From: Tabrizicola sp. TH137
Lineage (GTDB): Bacteria > Pseudomonadota > Alphaproteobacteria > Rhodobacterales > Rhodobacteraceae
Assembly: GCF_002855575.1 (NCBI RefSeq)
Contig: NZ_PKRQ01000007.1
Coordinates: 176,790 to 240,789 of the forward strand
Direction: 5' to 3'
DNA length: 64,000 nt
Shown: one piece after another, positions 17,741-27,062 of the stretch
How the letters are laid out: each line of letters opens with the position of its first letter
Position numbering within the stretch: position 1 is the first letter of the stretch
Translations under genes and position numbers: made by a program
Notes under the pieces: model-generated
Seen by the model: the letters and a program-made list of their open reading frames with translations, nothing else
What the model was told of the DNA's origin: nothing
Databases searched by the model: none

Positions 17741-18610
17741 ATGCAGCACGAGTCGTTGTCAGAGTATATCAGGTCCGCCACGGCCAGCCCGCCCAAGGGC
17801 CCCATGGCCATCATCATGGCCGAAGACGGGGTGGAAGTGGACACCACCCTCCGTCATCACTTGCAGGCGGGCTTCCCCGAGGTGCTGCTGCTCGCCCCGC
17901 CGGAAATCACGCTGGCCGCGGCGCTGGAACCGGCGGTGCACCGCATCCGCCATGACGTTCATGCCGAAAACGCGCTGATCGCCGCGGTCAACCAGTTGAT
18001 CGAGGCCTTCCCCGGCCTCTGGATGTTCTACTGCTTCAACGCCGAATATCTCTTCCACCCCTTCTGCGAAACGCGCACCGTGCGCGACCTTCTCGCCTTC
18101 CATGCCGAGGAAAGGCGCGATGCGATGCTCACCTATGTCATCGACCTCTATGCCGACGACCTCGACCGCCACCCCGGCGCGGTCAATCTCGAAGCTGCCC
18201 ATCTCGACCGGTCCGGCTATTACGCCCTTGCCCGGCAGGACCCGGACAACAACTGGCACCCCAAGGAACGCCAGCTCGATTTCTTCGGCGGCCTGCGCTG
18301 GCGGTTCGAAGAGCATGTTCCCTGGACCCGCCGCAAGATTGACCGGGTCTCGCTGTTCAAGGCGAAGCGGGGCCTCGTCCTGCGGCCCGACTTCACCTTC
18401 TCGGACGAGGAATACAACACCTATGCCTGCCCCTGGCACAACAACCTGACCGCGGCCGTCTGTTCCTTCCGCACGGCAAAGGCGCTGAAGTCCAATCCGG
18501 GCTCGAAATGGGAAATCCGCAGCTTCCGCTGGCACAATTCCACCCCGTTCGAATGGCATTCGCAGCAGCTTATGGACCTCGGCCTCATGGAACCGGGGCA
18601 ATGGTTCTGA
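17741..18610 (+). CDS. Conserved hypothetical protein, possibly glycosyltransferase-like
   Basis: 289 residues, soluble. From ATG 17741 ([12 protein letters not shown]) it shows [23 protein letters not shown] and [14 protein letters not shown], reminiscent of the start of a family 2 glycosyltransferase fold; the rest is rich in aromatic and charged residues ([54 protein letters not shown]). No certain DXD motif. A longer start at 17678 is possible but would lie only 93 bases from the divergent miaB start. I do not assign a reaction. Confidence 0.6.
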   Translation: MQHESLSEYIRSATASPPKGPMAIIMAEDGVEVDTTLRHHLQAGFPEVLLLAPPEITLAAALEPAVHRIRHDVHAENALIAAVNQLIEAFPGLWMFYCFNAEYLFHPFCETRTVRDLLAFHAEERRDAMLTYVIDLYADDLDRHPGAVNLEAAHLDRSGYYALARQDPDNNWHPKERQLDFFGGLRWRFEEHVPWTRRKIDRVSLFKAKRGLVLRPDFTFSDEEYNTYACPWHNNLTAAVCSFRTAKALKSNPGSKWEIRSFRWHNSTPFEWHSQQLMDLGLMEPGQWF

Positions 18611-18631
18611 CCACCCGCTCCGCAGGCCCCG

Positions 18632-19267
18632 TCACCAGCGCAGGAAGCGCAGACCCAGCACCGCGCCCAGCACCGTGACCAGCAGGATGGCCAGCCCGTA
18701 CCAGGTCACATAGAAGACCGGATTGTCCTGCGTGCAGAACAGCGAATAGCCCGTCGTGATGCCACAAGCCACGGCAAGCCCCGCCAATGCCCCCGCCCGT
18801 GCCGGGGCCACGCTCGCCCCCCGGCGCATCTTCGCGATCAGAACCGCCAACGGCAGGATCGACAGGGTGACGATCAGACCAAGGCATTCCGTCACGGAAA
18901 AGGCCGAAACATCCGCAAACCGCTCCGCCGGGGACAGCACCGAAAAGCCCCAGAGCCAAAGCCCCGCCGCCGCCATGGCCGGGGGCAAGAGCCCCCACCA
19001 GCGCGGCCGCACGGCATCCGGTCGCAGTTGCGCCAGAGCCATCGGGAAAGCCAGCCCCGCAAGGACAAGCGGCAGCGCCGTCTTGGCCAGAACCGCAGGC
19101 TGCTGAAGCGCCGCCGCCAGCCCTTCCCGCACCCCGGCCAGCATCAGGAAAAGACCCGCCACCGCCAGAATGGCCGCAAGGACCACACCGGCGATCCGCA
19201 CCGGACGCAGCGGCGCCTGCGGCGCGGCATCCGCCGCCAGCAGCCCGATCAGATCATCCGTCTTCAT
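18632..19267 (-). CDS. NrsF/DUF1109-family membrane anti-sigma factor
   Basis: 211 residues with about six membrane helices (VRIAGVVLAAILAVAGLFLM, then further hydrophobic runs at about 63-80, 95-110, 125-145, 160-175 and 190-208) and almost no soluble domain. The position directly after an ECF sigma factor, overlapping it by four bases (ATGA), is that of NrsF-type partners, which hold their sigma factor at the membrane until a signal such as heavy metals or oxidants releases it. The signal here is unknown. Confidence 0.85.
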   Translation of the reverse strand: MKTDDLIGLLAADAAPQAPLRPVRIAGVVLAAILAVAGLFLMLAGVREGLAAALQQPAVLAKTALPLVLAGLAFPMALAQLRPDAVRPRWWGLLPPAMAAAGLWLWGFSVLSPAERFADVSAFSVTECLGLIVTLSILPLAVLIAKMRRGASVAPARAGALAGLAVACGITTGYSLFCTQDNPVFYVTWYGLAILLVTVLGAVLGLRFLRW

Positions 19268-19809
19268 TTCTCGGTTCCCTTCGCAATATCCGCCATCCGG
19301 CGGATCGCCCGGTGCAGCGCCACGCGCACCGCGCCTTCGCTCATCTCCAGCCGCGCACCCACTTCGGCCGTGCTCAACCCGTGCAGGCTTACCGACCGCA
19401 CGATATCGGCCGACCGCGCATCCAACCGCCCGATGAGCACCGCACTGTCCCGCGCCGCCATCGCATCGGGCTCCGCCTCCGCTTCCAGCGCCTCGGCGAA
19501 ATCCTCGATGGGCAGATGCACCGAACCGCCCCTGCGGCGGAAGGCATCCACGACCTTGTGCCGCGTCACCGCATGAAGCCAGGGCAGAAGCGGCGCCGAC
19601 CTGTCCCAGGTGTGGCGCTTGGTGTGGATGGCGATCAACACCTCCTGCACCACATCTTCCTGCCCTTCCGGACCAAGAACCCGCCCACGCGCCCGCACGA
19701 TCCCGCGCAAGACGGGCGTGACAAGGCCGAGGAAGCGGGCATAGGCGCGCCCGTCCCCTTCCATCGCCGCAATCAGCAGCGCCGACCATTCGGCTTCGCG
19801 GTTCGTCAT
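19264..19809 (-). CDS. ECF-type RNA polymerase sigma factor
   Basis: 181 residues with region 2 (GQEDVVQEVLIAIHTKRHTWD, then LPWLHAVTRHKVVDAFRRR) and region 4 (LSTAEVGARLEMSEGAVRVA) of extracytoplasmic-function sigma factors, and no region 1 or 3. ATG 19809 is chosen because of the promoter-like sequence just upstream and the family N-terminus MTNREAEWSALL. Coupled to the membrane protein downstream. This pairing is like Caulobacter SigF with NrsF. Likely autoregulated. Confidence 0.93.
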   Translation of the reverse strand: MTNREAEWSALLIAAMEGDGRAYARFLGLVTPVLRGIVRARGRVLGPEGQEDVVQEVLIAIHTKRHTWDRSAPLLPWLHAVTRHKVVDAFRRRGGSVHLPIEDFAEALEAEAEPDAMAARDSAVLIGRLDARSADIVRSVSLHGLSTAEVGARLEMSEGAVRVALHRAIRRMADIAKGTEK

Positions 19810-19821
19810 TCTGGATCGTCC

Positions 19822-19847
19822 ATTCGCACGAGAGTCACTTCTGTTAC
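19822..19847 (-). promoter_or_regulatory. Putative ECF-dependent promoter of the sigma factor operon
   Basis: On the minus strand GTAAC, 16 bases, CGAAT, with the -10-like part ending 12 bases before the ATG at 19809. This is close to the GTAACC/CGAA pattern I recall for sigma-F-type (NrsF-linked) regulons in Caulobacter, and suits an autoregulated sigma gene with a very short leader. Confidence 0.55.
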
Positions 19848-20101
19848 AGCCTTGACCGCAAATCCCACAAATTTGTTTCAGATTACCAACAGACGCCCCG
19901 AAGCGTGCTGTTCCGGACACCGGTTCGGCATGGCGCGTGACGGCAGCCCGCCCCGCCGCCAACCTCCGCGCCATGGCGCCGCACAGGCCGGGCCGAGGTT
20001 TGCCCGCTCACCCGATCGGCCCGACGGGCCGCAGCCTCCTGCAACCCGCCCCTTGCCGCGGCAAGGATGCATTAACCCGCGCCCGCTAGAGTCGGAGACA
20101 T

Positions 20102-20665
20102 GTGCCAGCTCGACCACAGTCCCCCGCCGACAGCCGCGCTTCACCCCCGGGTGCCGCGATGCGCCTGATTGCCCTGATGCAGGGCGAACACCGTGTCACC
20201 TCCGATGCTGACGAGGTAATCAGCACCGTCCTCGGCTCCTGCATCGCGGCCTGCCTCTGGGATGCGCGGGCGGGGATTGGCGGGATGAACCATTTCCTCC
20301 TGCCCGACGGCCCGGCCCATGACGGGGCCTCGCTGCGCTATGGCCTGCATGCGATGGAACTGCTGATCAACGCCCTGCTGCGCCAGGGGGCCGAACGCTC
20401 CGCCCTGCGGGCCAAGCTTTTCGGTGGCGCGCATCTGCAACCGCATCTTCCCGACATCGGCCACCGCAACCTTACCTTCGCGCAGGAATTCCTCCGCCGC
20501 GAAGGCATACCCTGCATCGGCGGGTCCGTGGGCGGCGATCGCGGCCGGCGCATCCGCTTCTGGCCGGTCGATGGCCGCGCCCAGCAGTTCCTGCTTCCCC
20601 CCACGGCGGTGCAGGAAGGCCCTGCCCCCGCCGCGCCCCGATCCGGCGAAGTGGTCCTGTTCTGA
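20102..20665 (+). CDS. cheD: Chemoreceptor glutamine deamidase CheD
   Basis: CheD deamidates glutamines in chemoreceptor methylation helices and can bind CheC-type partners. 187 residues from GTG 20102, which has GGAG four bases upstream; ATG 20159 (MRLIALMQGEH) is an alternative that starts at the conserved core. Catalytic Cys47 in STVLGSCIAAC and His64 in GGMNHFLLP are present, with Thr42 nearby. First gene of the chemotaxis locus, followed by a receptor 113 bases later. A 22-codon frame from ATG 20100 ends at 20168 in another frame. Confidence 0.92.
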   Translation: MPARPQSPADSRASPPGAAMRLIALMQGEHRVTSDADEVISTVLGSCIAACLWDARAGIGGMNHFLLPDGPAHDGASLRYGLHAMELLINALLRQGAERSALRAKLFGGAHLQPHLPDIGHRNLTFAQEFLRREGIPCIGGSVGGDRGRRIRFWPVDGRAQQFLLPPTAVQEGPAPAAPRSGEVVLF

Positions 20666-20778
20666 CCCGGCACGCCCGGCTGCGACGGGCAGCGCGCACT
20701 TACCTCGATTTAACGAATCAGCCGCAGACTTGGCCCGAGGAAAGACACGGAGGGGGCGGAAGGACAGGCCCTCGCAAG

Positions 20779-22773
20779 ATGGAGTTCTCCAGGATGATCA
20801 GCCAATTCAGGGCCGAACCGCCGGTTCTGGTCGCCACCGGAACGCTCGCCGGCCTGCTGGCCGGGGGCATCCCCCTTGCCGCAGGTCTCCCGGGGGCCGG
20901 GGCCGCCCTCGCCGCTGCGCTCGTCGCGGCCGCGACCACGGGTCTTGTCGCCAGTTGGCAGGCAGGCCGGGCCGCCGCCAATCGCCCTGCGCCGGTCGAT
21001 GCCGGGGAAGACGCCCGCAGCATCGGTTTCGACTGCGCGCCCTCCGCGCTCATCCTGACGGGGCCGGATGGCCGCATCACCCATGCGAACGCCGCATTCC
21101 GGGCGCTGATCGCGCAGCATGGCGCTGACCTGCGCCGTCACCTTCCGCTTCCCCCCGACGGCCTGATCATCGGCGCGGATATCCGCTTCCTTCTGGCGGA
21201 TTACGATGCCCGGCTCAGCGGCGGCGCACCCGCGACGACGCAGATCACGGCGGGGGAACACAGTCTCGGCCTGCGGATGACCCCGCTTCCCGGCACAGGC
21301 GGCGCCGTCATCACTCTGGCCGATCTGTCCGCCCATAGTCGGCTCAAGGCGCAGATCGCGGCGATCGACAGGCATCAGCCCGTCTTCGAACTGGCGGCAG
21401 ACGGGCGCATTCTCCGCGCCAATGAGGCGGCCGCCCGCGCGGCCGGTTGCGATCCGGCCGGGATGACAGGGCGCAACCTCGGCACGCTCCTGTCCGCGGA
21501 CGGGGCCGCCCTGACCGCGATCCTCGCGCGGGCGTCAGGCTCCGGCTATGAAACGGCCCGCCTGCACCTGGCCGGCCACGGCGCGGAGTCCTGGCTCGAC
21601 TGCACGCTCCACCCGATCCGGGACGAGGCGGGGCAGATCCAGCACATCCTCTGCCTCGGCACCGATGTCACCGACAGCGTCGCCGCGACCCTTCAGGAAG
21701 ACGCGCAGCGCCGCAGCGCGCAAGACGGGCAGGCGCTCATGGCCCGCCATCTGGGCGACGGGCTGACGGCCCTCGCCCTTGGCGACCTCACCCATCGCAT
21801 CCAGACCCCCTTCCCCCCGCAATACGAACCGCTGCGCCAGAACTTCAACACCGCGCTCGACCGTCTGTCGGAGGCCTTGGTCGAAGTCGTATCCGTCACC
21901 GGCGGCATCCGGAACGACGCAGCCGAAATGAACGCGGCCGCCGAAGATCTCTCCCGCCGCACCGAAGGACAGGCCGCCACGCTGGAGCAGACGGCGGCAG
22001 CTCTGGACGAACTCACCGCCAGCGTCCGCTCTGCCGCCGAAAGTGCCGCAAGCGCCGACCAGTCCGCCCGCGCCGCCCATCGCGAGGCCGAGGAATCGGG
22101 GCGTGTCGTCACCGACGCGGTCGAGGCGATGGGCCAGATCGAGGCCTCCTCCCGCCAGATCAGCCAGATCATCGGCGTGATCGACGAGATCGCCTTCCAG
22201 ACCAACCTCCTCGCCCTCAATGCGGGGGTAGAGGCCGCCCGGGCCGGCGAGGCCGGGCGTGGCTTCGCGGTCGTCGCCTCGGAAGTGCGCGCCCTCGCCC
22301 AGCGATCCTCCGCCGCTGCGCGCGAAATCAAGGACCTCATCTCCGCCTCCAGCCGCCAGGTGGAGAATGGCGTGACGCTCGTCGGTCAGGCGGGCGAGAC
22401 ATTGCGCGCCATCCTCGCCGGGGTGACGAATATCGCCGAACGGGTCTCGGCGCTTGCGCAATCCTCCCGTGAACAGGCGACCGGGATCACGGAAATCAAT
22501 TCCGGCGTCACCATGCTGGATCAGGTGACCCAGCAGAATGCCGCCATGGTCGAGGAATCTACGGCCGCTAGCCATTCCCTCCACCGCGCCGCCGAAAGCC
22601 TGGCCGCCCTGATGCAGCGCTTCCGCCTCGACGGCGTGGCAGCGACCGCCGAACCTCCGCCCCTGCGCGATCCGAAGGTCACGCCCCTGCGTGTCGCCGA
22701 GGCATCCGCCATCCGCGACAGCCGCCCGCCCGCCCGCGCCGTCGCCGCCCAATCCGGCTGGGAGGAATTCTAG
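20779..22773 (+). CDS. Methyl-accepting chemotaxis protein with two PAS domains, CheR-tether GWEEF
   Basis: 664 residues. Two short membrane helices near the N-terminus (about 17-60) and no sizeable periplasmic domain; two PAS-like domains follow (about 82-175 and 195-310, the second ending ILCLGTDVTD), so sensing is probably cytoplasmic, perhaps redox or small ligand. The signalling hairpin is intact: IAFQTNLLALNAGVEAARAG, then [18 protein letters not shown]. The last five residues, GWEEF, fit the xWxxF pentapeptide that tethers CheR and CheB. The start ATG 20779 or 20794 is uncertain. Confidence 0.93.
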   Translation: MEFSRMISQFRAEPPVLVATGTLAGLLAGGIPLAAGLPGAGAALAAALVAAATTGLVASWQAGRAAANRPAPVDAGEDARSIGFDCAPSALILTGPDGRITHANAAFRALIAQHGADLRRHLPLPPDGLIIGADIRFLLADYDARLSGGAPATTQITAGEHSLGLRMTPLPGTGGAVITLADLSAHSRLKAQIAAIDRHQPVFELAADGRILRANEAAARAAGCDPAGMTGRNLGTLLSADGAALTAILARASGSGYETARLHLAGHGAESWLDCTLHPIRDEAGQIQHILCLGTDVTDSVAATLQEDAQRRSAQDGQALMARHLGDGLTALALGDLTHRIQTPFPPQYEPLRQNFNTALDRLSEALVEVVSVTGGIRNDAAEMNAAAEDLSRRTEGQAATLEQTAAALDELTASVRSAAESAASADQSARAAHREAEESGRVVTDAVEAMGQIEASSRQISQIIGVIDEIAFQTNLLALNAGVEAARAGEAGRGFAVVASEVRALAQRSSAAAREIKDLISASSRQVENGVTLVGQAGETLRAILAGVTNIAERVSALAQSSREQATGITEINSGVTMLDQVTQQNAAMVEESTAASHSLHRAAESLAALMQRFRLDGVAATAEPPPLRDPKVTPLRVAEASAIRDSRPPARAVAAQSGWEEF

Positions 22774-22830
22774 GTCGCCGTCCCCCCTCGCCGATCTCTG
22801 CGTCTCCGCCCTCTTTCAAGGTCCGCCGCC

Positions 22831-23121
22831 ATGTCGAAACCCATTTCCCTTCCCGCACGGCTCGATGTCGATGCCGCCTGCGACCTCTGGGCGGAATGCG
22901 CCCAGGCCGAAGGTCCGCTGGTTCTGGATGCCGCCGCTCTGCGCCATGTCGGCGCGGCGGGCCTTCAGGTCCTTCTGCTTGCCGACCGCATCCAGCAGGG
23001 CAAGGGCCACCGGCTCTCCCTGATCAATCTGGGTGCCGACGGTGCTGCCCGTCTTGCCCTGGTGGGGGCCGGGGCCGCTTTCCCGGCCGGAGATGCGCCG
23101 ATCACCGGGCGAACCGCATGA
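22831..23121 (+). CDS. STAS-domain protein of che module 1
   Basis: 96 residues. The STAS fold is suggested by PARLDVDAACDLWAECAQAE, PLVLDAAALRHVGAAGLQVL and a C-terminal small-residue tail. At the position where anti-anti-sigma STAS proteins carry a phosphorylatable Ser (DSSG-like) this one has HVGAAG, so phosphorylation there is unlikely. It occupies the place of the STAS-like Orf10 in Rhodobacter sphaeroides che operon 1. Its stop overlaps the cheY start by four bases. Role in the array unknown. Confidence 0.75.
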   Translation: MSKPISLPARLDVDAACDLWAECAQAEGPLVLDAAALRHVGAAGLQVLLLADRIQQGKGHRLSLINLGADGAARLALVGAGAAFPAGDAPITGRTA

Positions 23122-23510
23122 TGTCGCAGGCCCTCGCCACTCCCGCCGCCCATGTGCTGGCCGTCGATGACAGCCTCACGATGCGCGAACTCCTCCGCTC
23201 GGCCCTCAGCGAGGCAGGCTATGCCGTCACCCTTGCCAGCGATGGCCGTGAGGCGCTGGTCCGGCTGGCCGAAACCACCCCGGATCTGATCGTGACGGAT
23301 CTCAACATGCCGCATCTCGATGGCTTCGGCCTGATCGAGGCGGTCCGCTCCGGGGTGCAGGCCGCTCGGATCCCGATCCTCGTCCTCACCACCGAAACCG
23401 GTGCGGAACTGAAAGACCGGGCCCGCCGGATGGGGGCAACCGGCTGGATCGGCAAGCCCTTCGATGACGCGGCGCTGGTGGCCACGATCCGCCGCGTCCT
23501 CCCTGGCTGA
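23118..23510 (+). CDS. cheY: CheY-type response regulator, module 1
   Basis: 130-residue single receiver domain. Acid pocket Asp17/Asp18 (LAVDDSLTMR), phosphorylation site Asp61 (VTDLNMPHLDG), Thr91 (LVLTTET) and Lys113 (IGKPFD) are all present, so it can take phosphate from CheA. ATG 23118 overlaps the STAS stop; ATG 23121 would be one residue shorter. It is more like the module 2 CheY (28245) than the CheY at 27063: both share LTTET and GATGW with KPFD. Confidence 0.93.
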   Translation: MMSQALATPAAHVLAVDDSLTMRELLRSALSEAGYAVTLASDGREALVRLAETTPDLIVTDLNMPHLDGFGLIEAVRSGVQAARIPILVLTTETGAELKDRARRMGATGWIGKPFDDAALVATIRRVLPG

Positions 23511-23521
23511 GCGAGGCGCCC

Positions 23522-25627
23522 ATGCCGACAAGTACCGATCTCCGTGCCATCTTCTTCGAAGAAGCGGATGAACTCCTTACCGCCCTCGACGAAGGCCTGC
23601 GCGCCATGAGCGAAGGCCATGCCGCGAGCGAGGTGATCAACGCGGTCTTCCGGGCCGTCCATTCCATCAAGGGCGGCGCCGCCGCCTTTGCGCTGCATGA
23701 TCTCGTCGCCTTTGCCCACAGCTTCGAATCCCTGCTGGATGAGTTGCGCACCGGCACCCGCCTGCCGGACCCCGACTGCATCGCAACGCTCATCGAGGCC
23801 GCCGATCACCTTGCCGATCTCGTGACCTGCGAACGCGGCGGAACCGCCGCCGATCCCGATCAGATCCGTCACGCTCTCGACCGTCTCAAGGCCTTCGGCC
23901 AGTCCGGTCCCAGTCAGATCCGAGTCGAACTGCCGTTCGATCCGGTTCCGCTGGCGGCGCTCGACCCGCTCCCCCTTGCCTTCGACGCTCTTCCGCTCGT
24001 GGAACAAACCGCCCCGCCCGCGCGCGTCTCGATCCGGTTCCGCCCGCATCCGGATGCGCTCCGGTCCGGCCACGAGCCCGCCCTGATCCTGCGCGATCTC
24101 GCCGAAATCGGCGAAATGCAAGTCCTTCTCGATCACTCCGCGCTGACAGAGGCTGCCGCCTTCGATCCGACCAGCAGCTACCTTTCCTGGACCATCACCC
24201 TCCAGACTGACCGGACGGAGGCCGAAATCCGCGCCGTCTTCGATTTCATCGCGCTTCACGCCGATATCGACATCTCAACCGAAACCGAGGAACGCCCCGC
24301 CCCTGCTGCGGCGGATCGGATGCCTGCGCCGCCCTCTCCGCCGCCGCTCCCCGCGCCAGCCGCGCCGTCTGCCCCCCGCCCGGTCACGGCCGATGGCCTG
24401 CGGGACGCTGCCGCTGCCGCGCAGAAGGCGACGCTGCGGGTGGATGTCGAACGGGTGGATCGTCTGGTCAATGTCGCCGGGGAACTGGTCATTCACAACG
24501 CGATGCTGACCGATGCCATCAACCGTCGCCCCGCCGCCGACCCGCATGAAGTCGCGCGAAGCCTCGATCAGTTGCGCCAGCTTTCCCGCATGATCCAGGA
24601 CAGTGCGATGGCCATCCGCGCCCAGCCGGTGAAACCGCTCTTCGACCGGATGCATCGCATCCTGCGCGAAGCAGCCGCCGCCACCGGCAAGAAGGCACGG
24701 CTGGACATCGTGGGTGAGGCGACGGAAGTTGACCGAACCATCATCGAACGTCTTGCCGATCCGCTGACCCACATGGTCCGCAACGCCGTCGATCACGGGA
24801 TCGAGCTTCCGGAGCGTCGTCGTGCGGCGGGCAAGCCCGAAGCCGGCACCGTCCGGATCGAGGCGCAGCATCGCTCCGGGCGCATCCTGATCATCGTGTC
24901 CGACGATGGCGGCGGCATCGACCGCGCGCGGGTCCAGCAGATCGCCACGGAGCGCGGCCTGATCCCGCCGACCGCCGACCTTGCCCCGGCGGATGTCGAT
25001 GCGCTGCTCTTCCTTCCGGGCTTTTCCACGGCCAAGTCCGTCTCGGCGCTGTCCGGCCGCGGTGTCGGCATGGATGTGGTCCGCTCGGCCATCCTCGCCC
25101 TCGGGGGCCGCATCGGCATCACCTCGACGCCCGGGGAAGGCACCGCCCTCCGCATCAGCCTGCCCCTCACCCTCGCCGTCATGGATGGCATGGTCGTCCG
25201 CGCCGGGGGGCAGCCGCTCGTCCTTCCCCTGTCCAGCATCGTCGAAACCCTCAGCCTCGACGGCGCCGATCTGCATGCCCTCGGCGATGGCGGCCGGCTG
25301 GTGCAATTGCGCGGCCAGTGCCTGCCGATCCTCGGTGTCGCTGCGGCTCTCGGGCTGACACAAGCCTCCGTCCGGCCGGAAGACCAGGTCATCATCGTCG
25401 TCGAACGCGAAGACAAAAGCAGGCTCGCACTCATCGTCGACGGCATCGACGATCAACGCCAGATCGTCATCAAGAGCCTTGACGAAAACTATGGCCATAT
25501 CCCCGGCATCGCCGCCGCCACCGTGCTCGGCGATGGATCCGTGGCCCTGATCATCGACCCCGCCGAACTGGTGCAGGCAAGGTCGCCGCGCGCCAGCCTC
25601 ACCGCCTTCTCCGCAGCAGCAGAGTGA
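23522..25627 (+). CDS. cheA: Chemotaxis histidine kinase CheA, module 1
   Basis: 701 residues in the usual order: HPt domain with phosphorylatable His47 (FRAVHSIKGGAAAF), a P2-like insert (about 155-250), a Pro/Ala-rich linker, dimerisation helices with VDRLVNVAGELVIHNAML, the ATPase (DPLTHMVRNAVDHGIELPE, SDDGGGID, GRGVGMDVVRSAI) and a C-terminal CheW-like domain (from about VMDGMVVRAGGQPLVLPL). All boxes needed for activity are visible. Eleven bases after cheY and four before cheW. A second, diverged cheA lies 3 kb downstream. Confidence 0.96.
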   Translation: MPTSTDLRAIFFEEADELLTALDEGLRAMSEGHAASEVINAVFRAVHSIKGGAAAFALHDLVAFAHSFESLLDELRTGTRLPDPDCIATLIEAADHLADLVTCERGGTAADPDQIRHALDRLKAFGQSGPSQIRVELPFDPVPLAALDPLPLAFDALPLVEQTAPPARVSIRFRPHPDALRSGHEPALILRDLAEIGEMQVLLDHSALTEAAAFDPTSSYLSWTITLQTDRTEAEIRAVFDFIALHADIDISTETEERPAPAAADRMPAPPSPPPLPAPAAPSAPRPVTADGLRDAAAAAQKATLRVDVERVDRLVNVAGELVIHNAMLTDAINRRPAADPHEVARSLDQLRQLSRMIQDSAMAIRAQPVKPLFDRMHRILREAAAATGKKARLDIVGEATEVDRTIIERLADPLTHMVRNAVDHGIELPERRRAAGKPEAGTVRIEAQHRSGRILIIVSDDGGGIDRARVQQIATERGLIPPTADLAPADVDALLFLPGFSTAKSVSALSGRGVGMDVVRSAILALGGRIGITSTPGEGTALRISLPLTLAVMDGMVVRAGGQPLVLPLSSIVETLSLDGADLHALGDGGRLVQLRGQCLPILGVAAALGLTQASVRPEDQVIIVVEREDKSRLALIVDGIDDQRQIVIKSLDENYGHIPGIAAATVLGDGSVALIIDPAELVQARSPRASLTAFSAAAE

Positions 25628-25630
25628 CCG

Positions 25631-26182
25631 ATGCAGACAGTCGTCCTAGACCCCGCTCCCCTTGCCAGTCCCGCCTCGGCCGAAACCGGGGAGACGGCCT
25701 CAAGCCCGATCCCGGACTCCGGCCTCGCAGAAGGCGGGCGCGGCGCAAAGCCGCGCGAATTCATCGCCTTCCGGGCCCAGGGGCAGGATTTCTGCATCGA
25801 CATCCTTGCCGTGCGCGAAATCCGTGGCTGGACCAGGGCGGCAGCCCTGCCCCATGCACCCCATTACGTCGAGGGCGTGATCAACCTGCGTGGCGCGATC
25901 GTGCCGATCTTCGATCTGGCCGCCAAGCTTGGCCTGCCCCGCATCCGCGAACATGACCGCAACGTCATCATCGTCACCGTCGTGGGCAAGCGTGTCGTCG
26001 GCCTTCTGGTAGAGACGGTGACCGACATCTTCTCGGCCGCATCCGATGCGATGCATCCCGTCCCCGACCTCACGCGCGAGGAAACGCATGTCGCCCTGTC
26101 CGGCATGATCGTGGATTCAGACCGGCTGATCCGCATCGTCGATCTGGAGGCGCTTCTCCCTTCACAAGCAGAGGGTGGATGA
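25631..26182 (+). CDS. cheW: CheW adaptor, module 1
   Basis: 183 residues. A 45-residue disordered N-terminal tail precedes a CheW/SH3-like domain: FIAFRAQGQDFCIDILAVRE, PHYVEGVINLRGAIVPIFDL, and a C-terminal MIVDSDRLIRIVDLEALLP. It links receptors to CheA. Starts three bases after the cheA stop, and its stop overlaps the cheR start (ATGATG). Confidence 0.94.
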   Translation: MQTVVLDPAPLASPASAETGETASSPIPDSGLAEGGRGAKPREFIAFRAQGQDFCIDILAVREIRGWTRAAALPHAPHYVEGVINLRGAIVPIFDLAAKLGLPRIREHDRNVIIVTVVGKRVVGLLVETVTDIFSAASDAMHPVPDLTREETHVALSGMIVDSDRLIRIVDLEALLPSQAEGG

Positions 26183-27024
26183 TGACACAGGCCATCACCG
26201 CCGACCGGAACGAGCAGGAGATTGATCACGCGACCTTCACCACCCTCCGGCGGATCGTCGAGAGGGAAACCGGCATCGCGCTGGCAGAGGGCAAGCGCCA
26301 CATGCTTCAGGCCAGGCTGGGCAGTCGTCTGCGCAGCATGGGCATGACCGGGTTCCAGGCCTTCCTCGCCCGCCTCGATGAACCCGATGCCCATGCCGAA
26401 CGTGCGGCCCTGATCTCGGCTGTCACCACCAATGTCACGGGGTTCTTCCGGGAAGCGCATCACTTCACCCTGCTGGCAGAGCGGATACTGCCCCCGCTGG
26501 TCGATCCGCTGCGCCGGGCGGGGCGATTGCGCCTGTGGTCTGCGGCCTGTTCGACTGGCGAAGAGGCCTATTCGATCGCCGCCAGCCTGCACAGGGTCTG
26601 CCCCGACATCGGCACCTGCGATGCCCGCATCCTCGCAACCGATATCGACGAACAGGTGCTGGCACGGGCGGCGCTGGCGGAATACGGCGCAAAACAGATC
26701 GCCCCGCTTGGGGCAGAGCAAAGGATGGCGCTTTTCGGCAGCACGGGCGCGACCCGCATCCGCGATGATCTGCGGCGTCTCGTGCGCTTCCGTCCGCTCA
26801 ATCTGAACGGCGACTGGCCGATGCGCGGGCCCTTTCACGTCATCTTCTGCCGGAATGTCGCGATCTACTTCCCGCGTGACCGGCAGGAACGGCTCTGGCA
26901 GCGGTTCGGCGACCTTCTCGCCCCCGGGGGTTGGCTGATCCTCGGCCATTCCGAACGGCTGACAGGTCCCGCCGCGGCCGACTTCCGATGCGAAGACATC
27001 ACCGCCTACCGCAAGATCGGGTGA
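26179..27024 (+). CDS. cheR: Chemoreceptor methyltransferase CheR, module 1
   Basis: 281 residues. N-terminal helical domain (FTTLRRIVERETGIALAEGK), then the SAM-binding fold with [30 protein letters not shown] and IFCRNVAIYF; ends LILGHSERLTG. Uses S-adenosylmethionine to methylate receptor glutamates, opposed by CheB. ATG 26179 or 26182. The canonical STGEE is intact here, unlike the second CheR in the locus. Confidence 0.94.
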   Translation: MMTQAITADRNEQEIDHATFTTLRRIVERETGIALAEGKRHMLQARLGSRLRSMGMTGFQAFLARLDEPDAHAERAALISAVTTNVTGFFREAHHFTLLAERILPPLVDPLRRAGRLRLWSAACSTGEEAYSIAASLHRVCPDIGTCDARILATDIDEQVLARAALAEYGAKQIAPLGAEQRMALFGSTGATRIRDDLRRLVRFRPLNLNGDWPMRGPFHVIFCRNVAIYFPRDRQERLWQRFGDLLAPGGWLILGHSERLTGPAAADFRCEDITAYRKIG

Positions 27025-27062
27025 CGAAACGCTCCACCCGCGCCACAGAAGAAAGGCAGACC

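Noticed and set aside
20060..20110. CtrA half-site (ATTAACCC) upstream of cheD
   Set aside because: CtrA control of che operon 1 is known in Rhodobacter, but a single half-site without the second TTAA is too weak to call.
20100..20168. 22-codon leader peptide before cheD
   Set aside because: It shares the ribosome binding site with GTG 20102 and overlaps it in another frame; there is no conserved feature, so the longer CheD reading is simpler.
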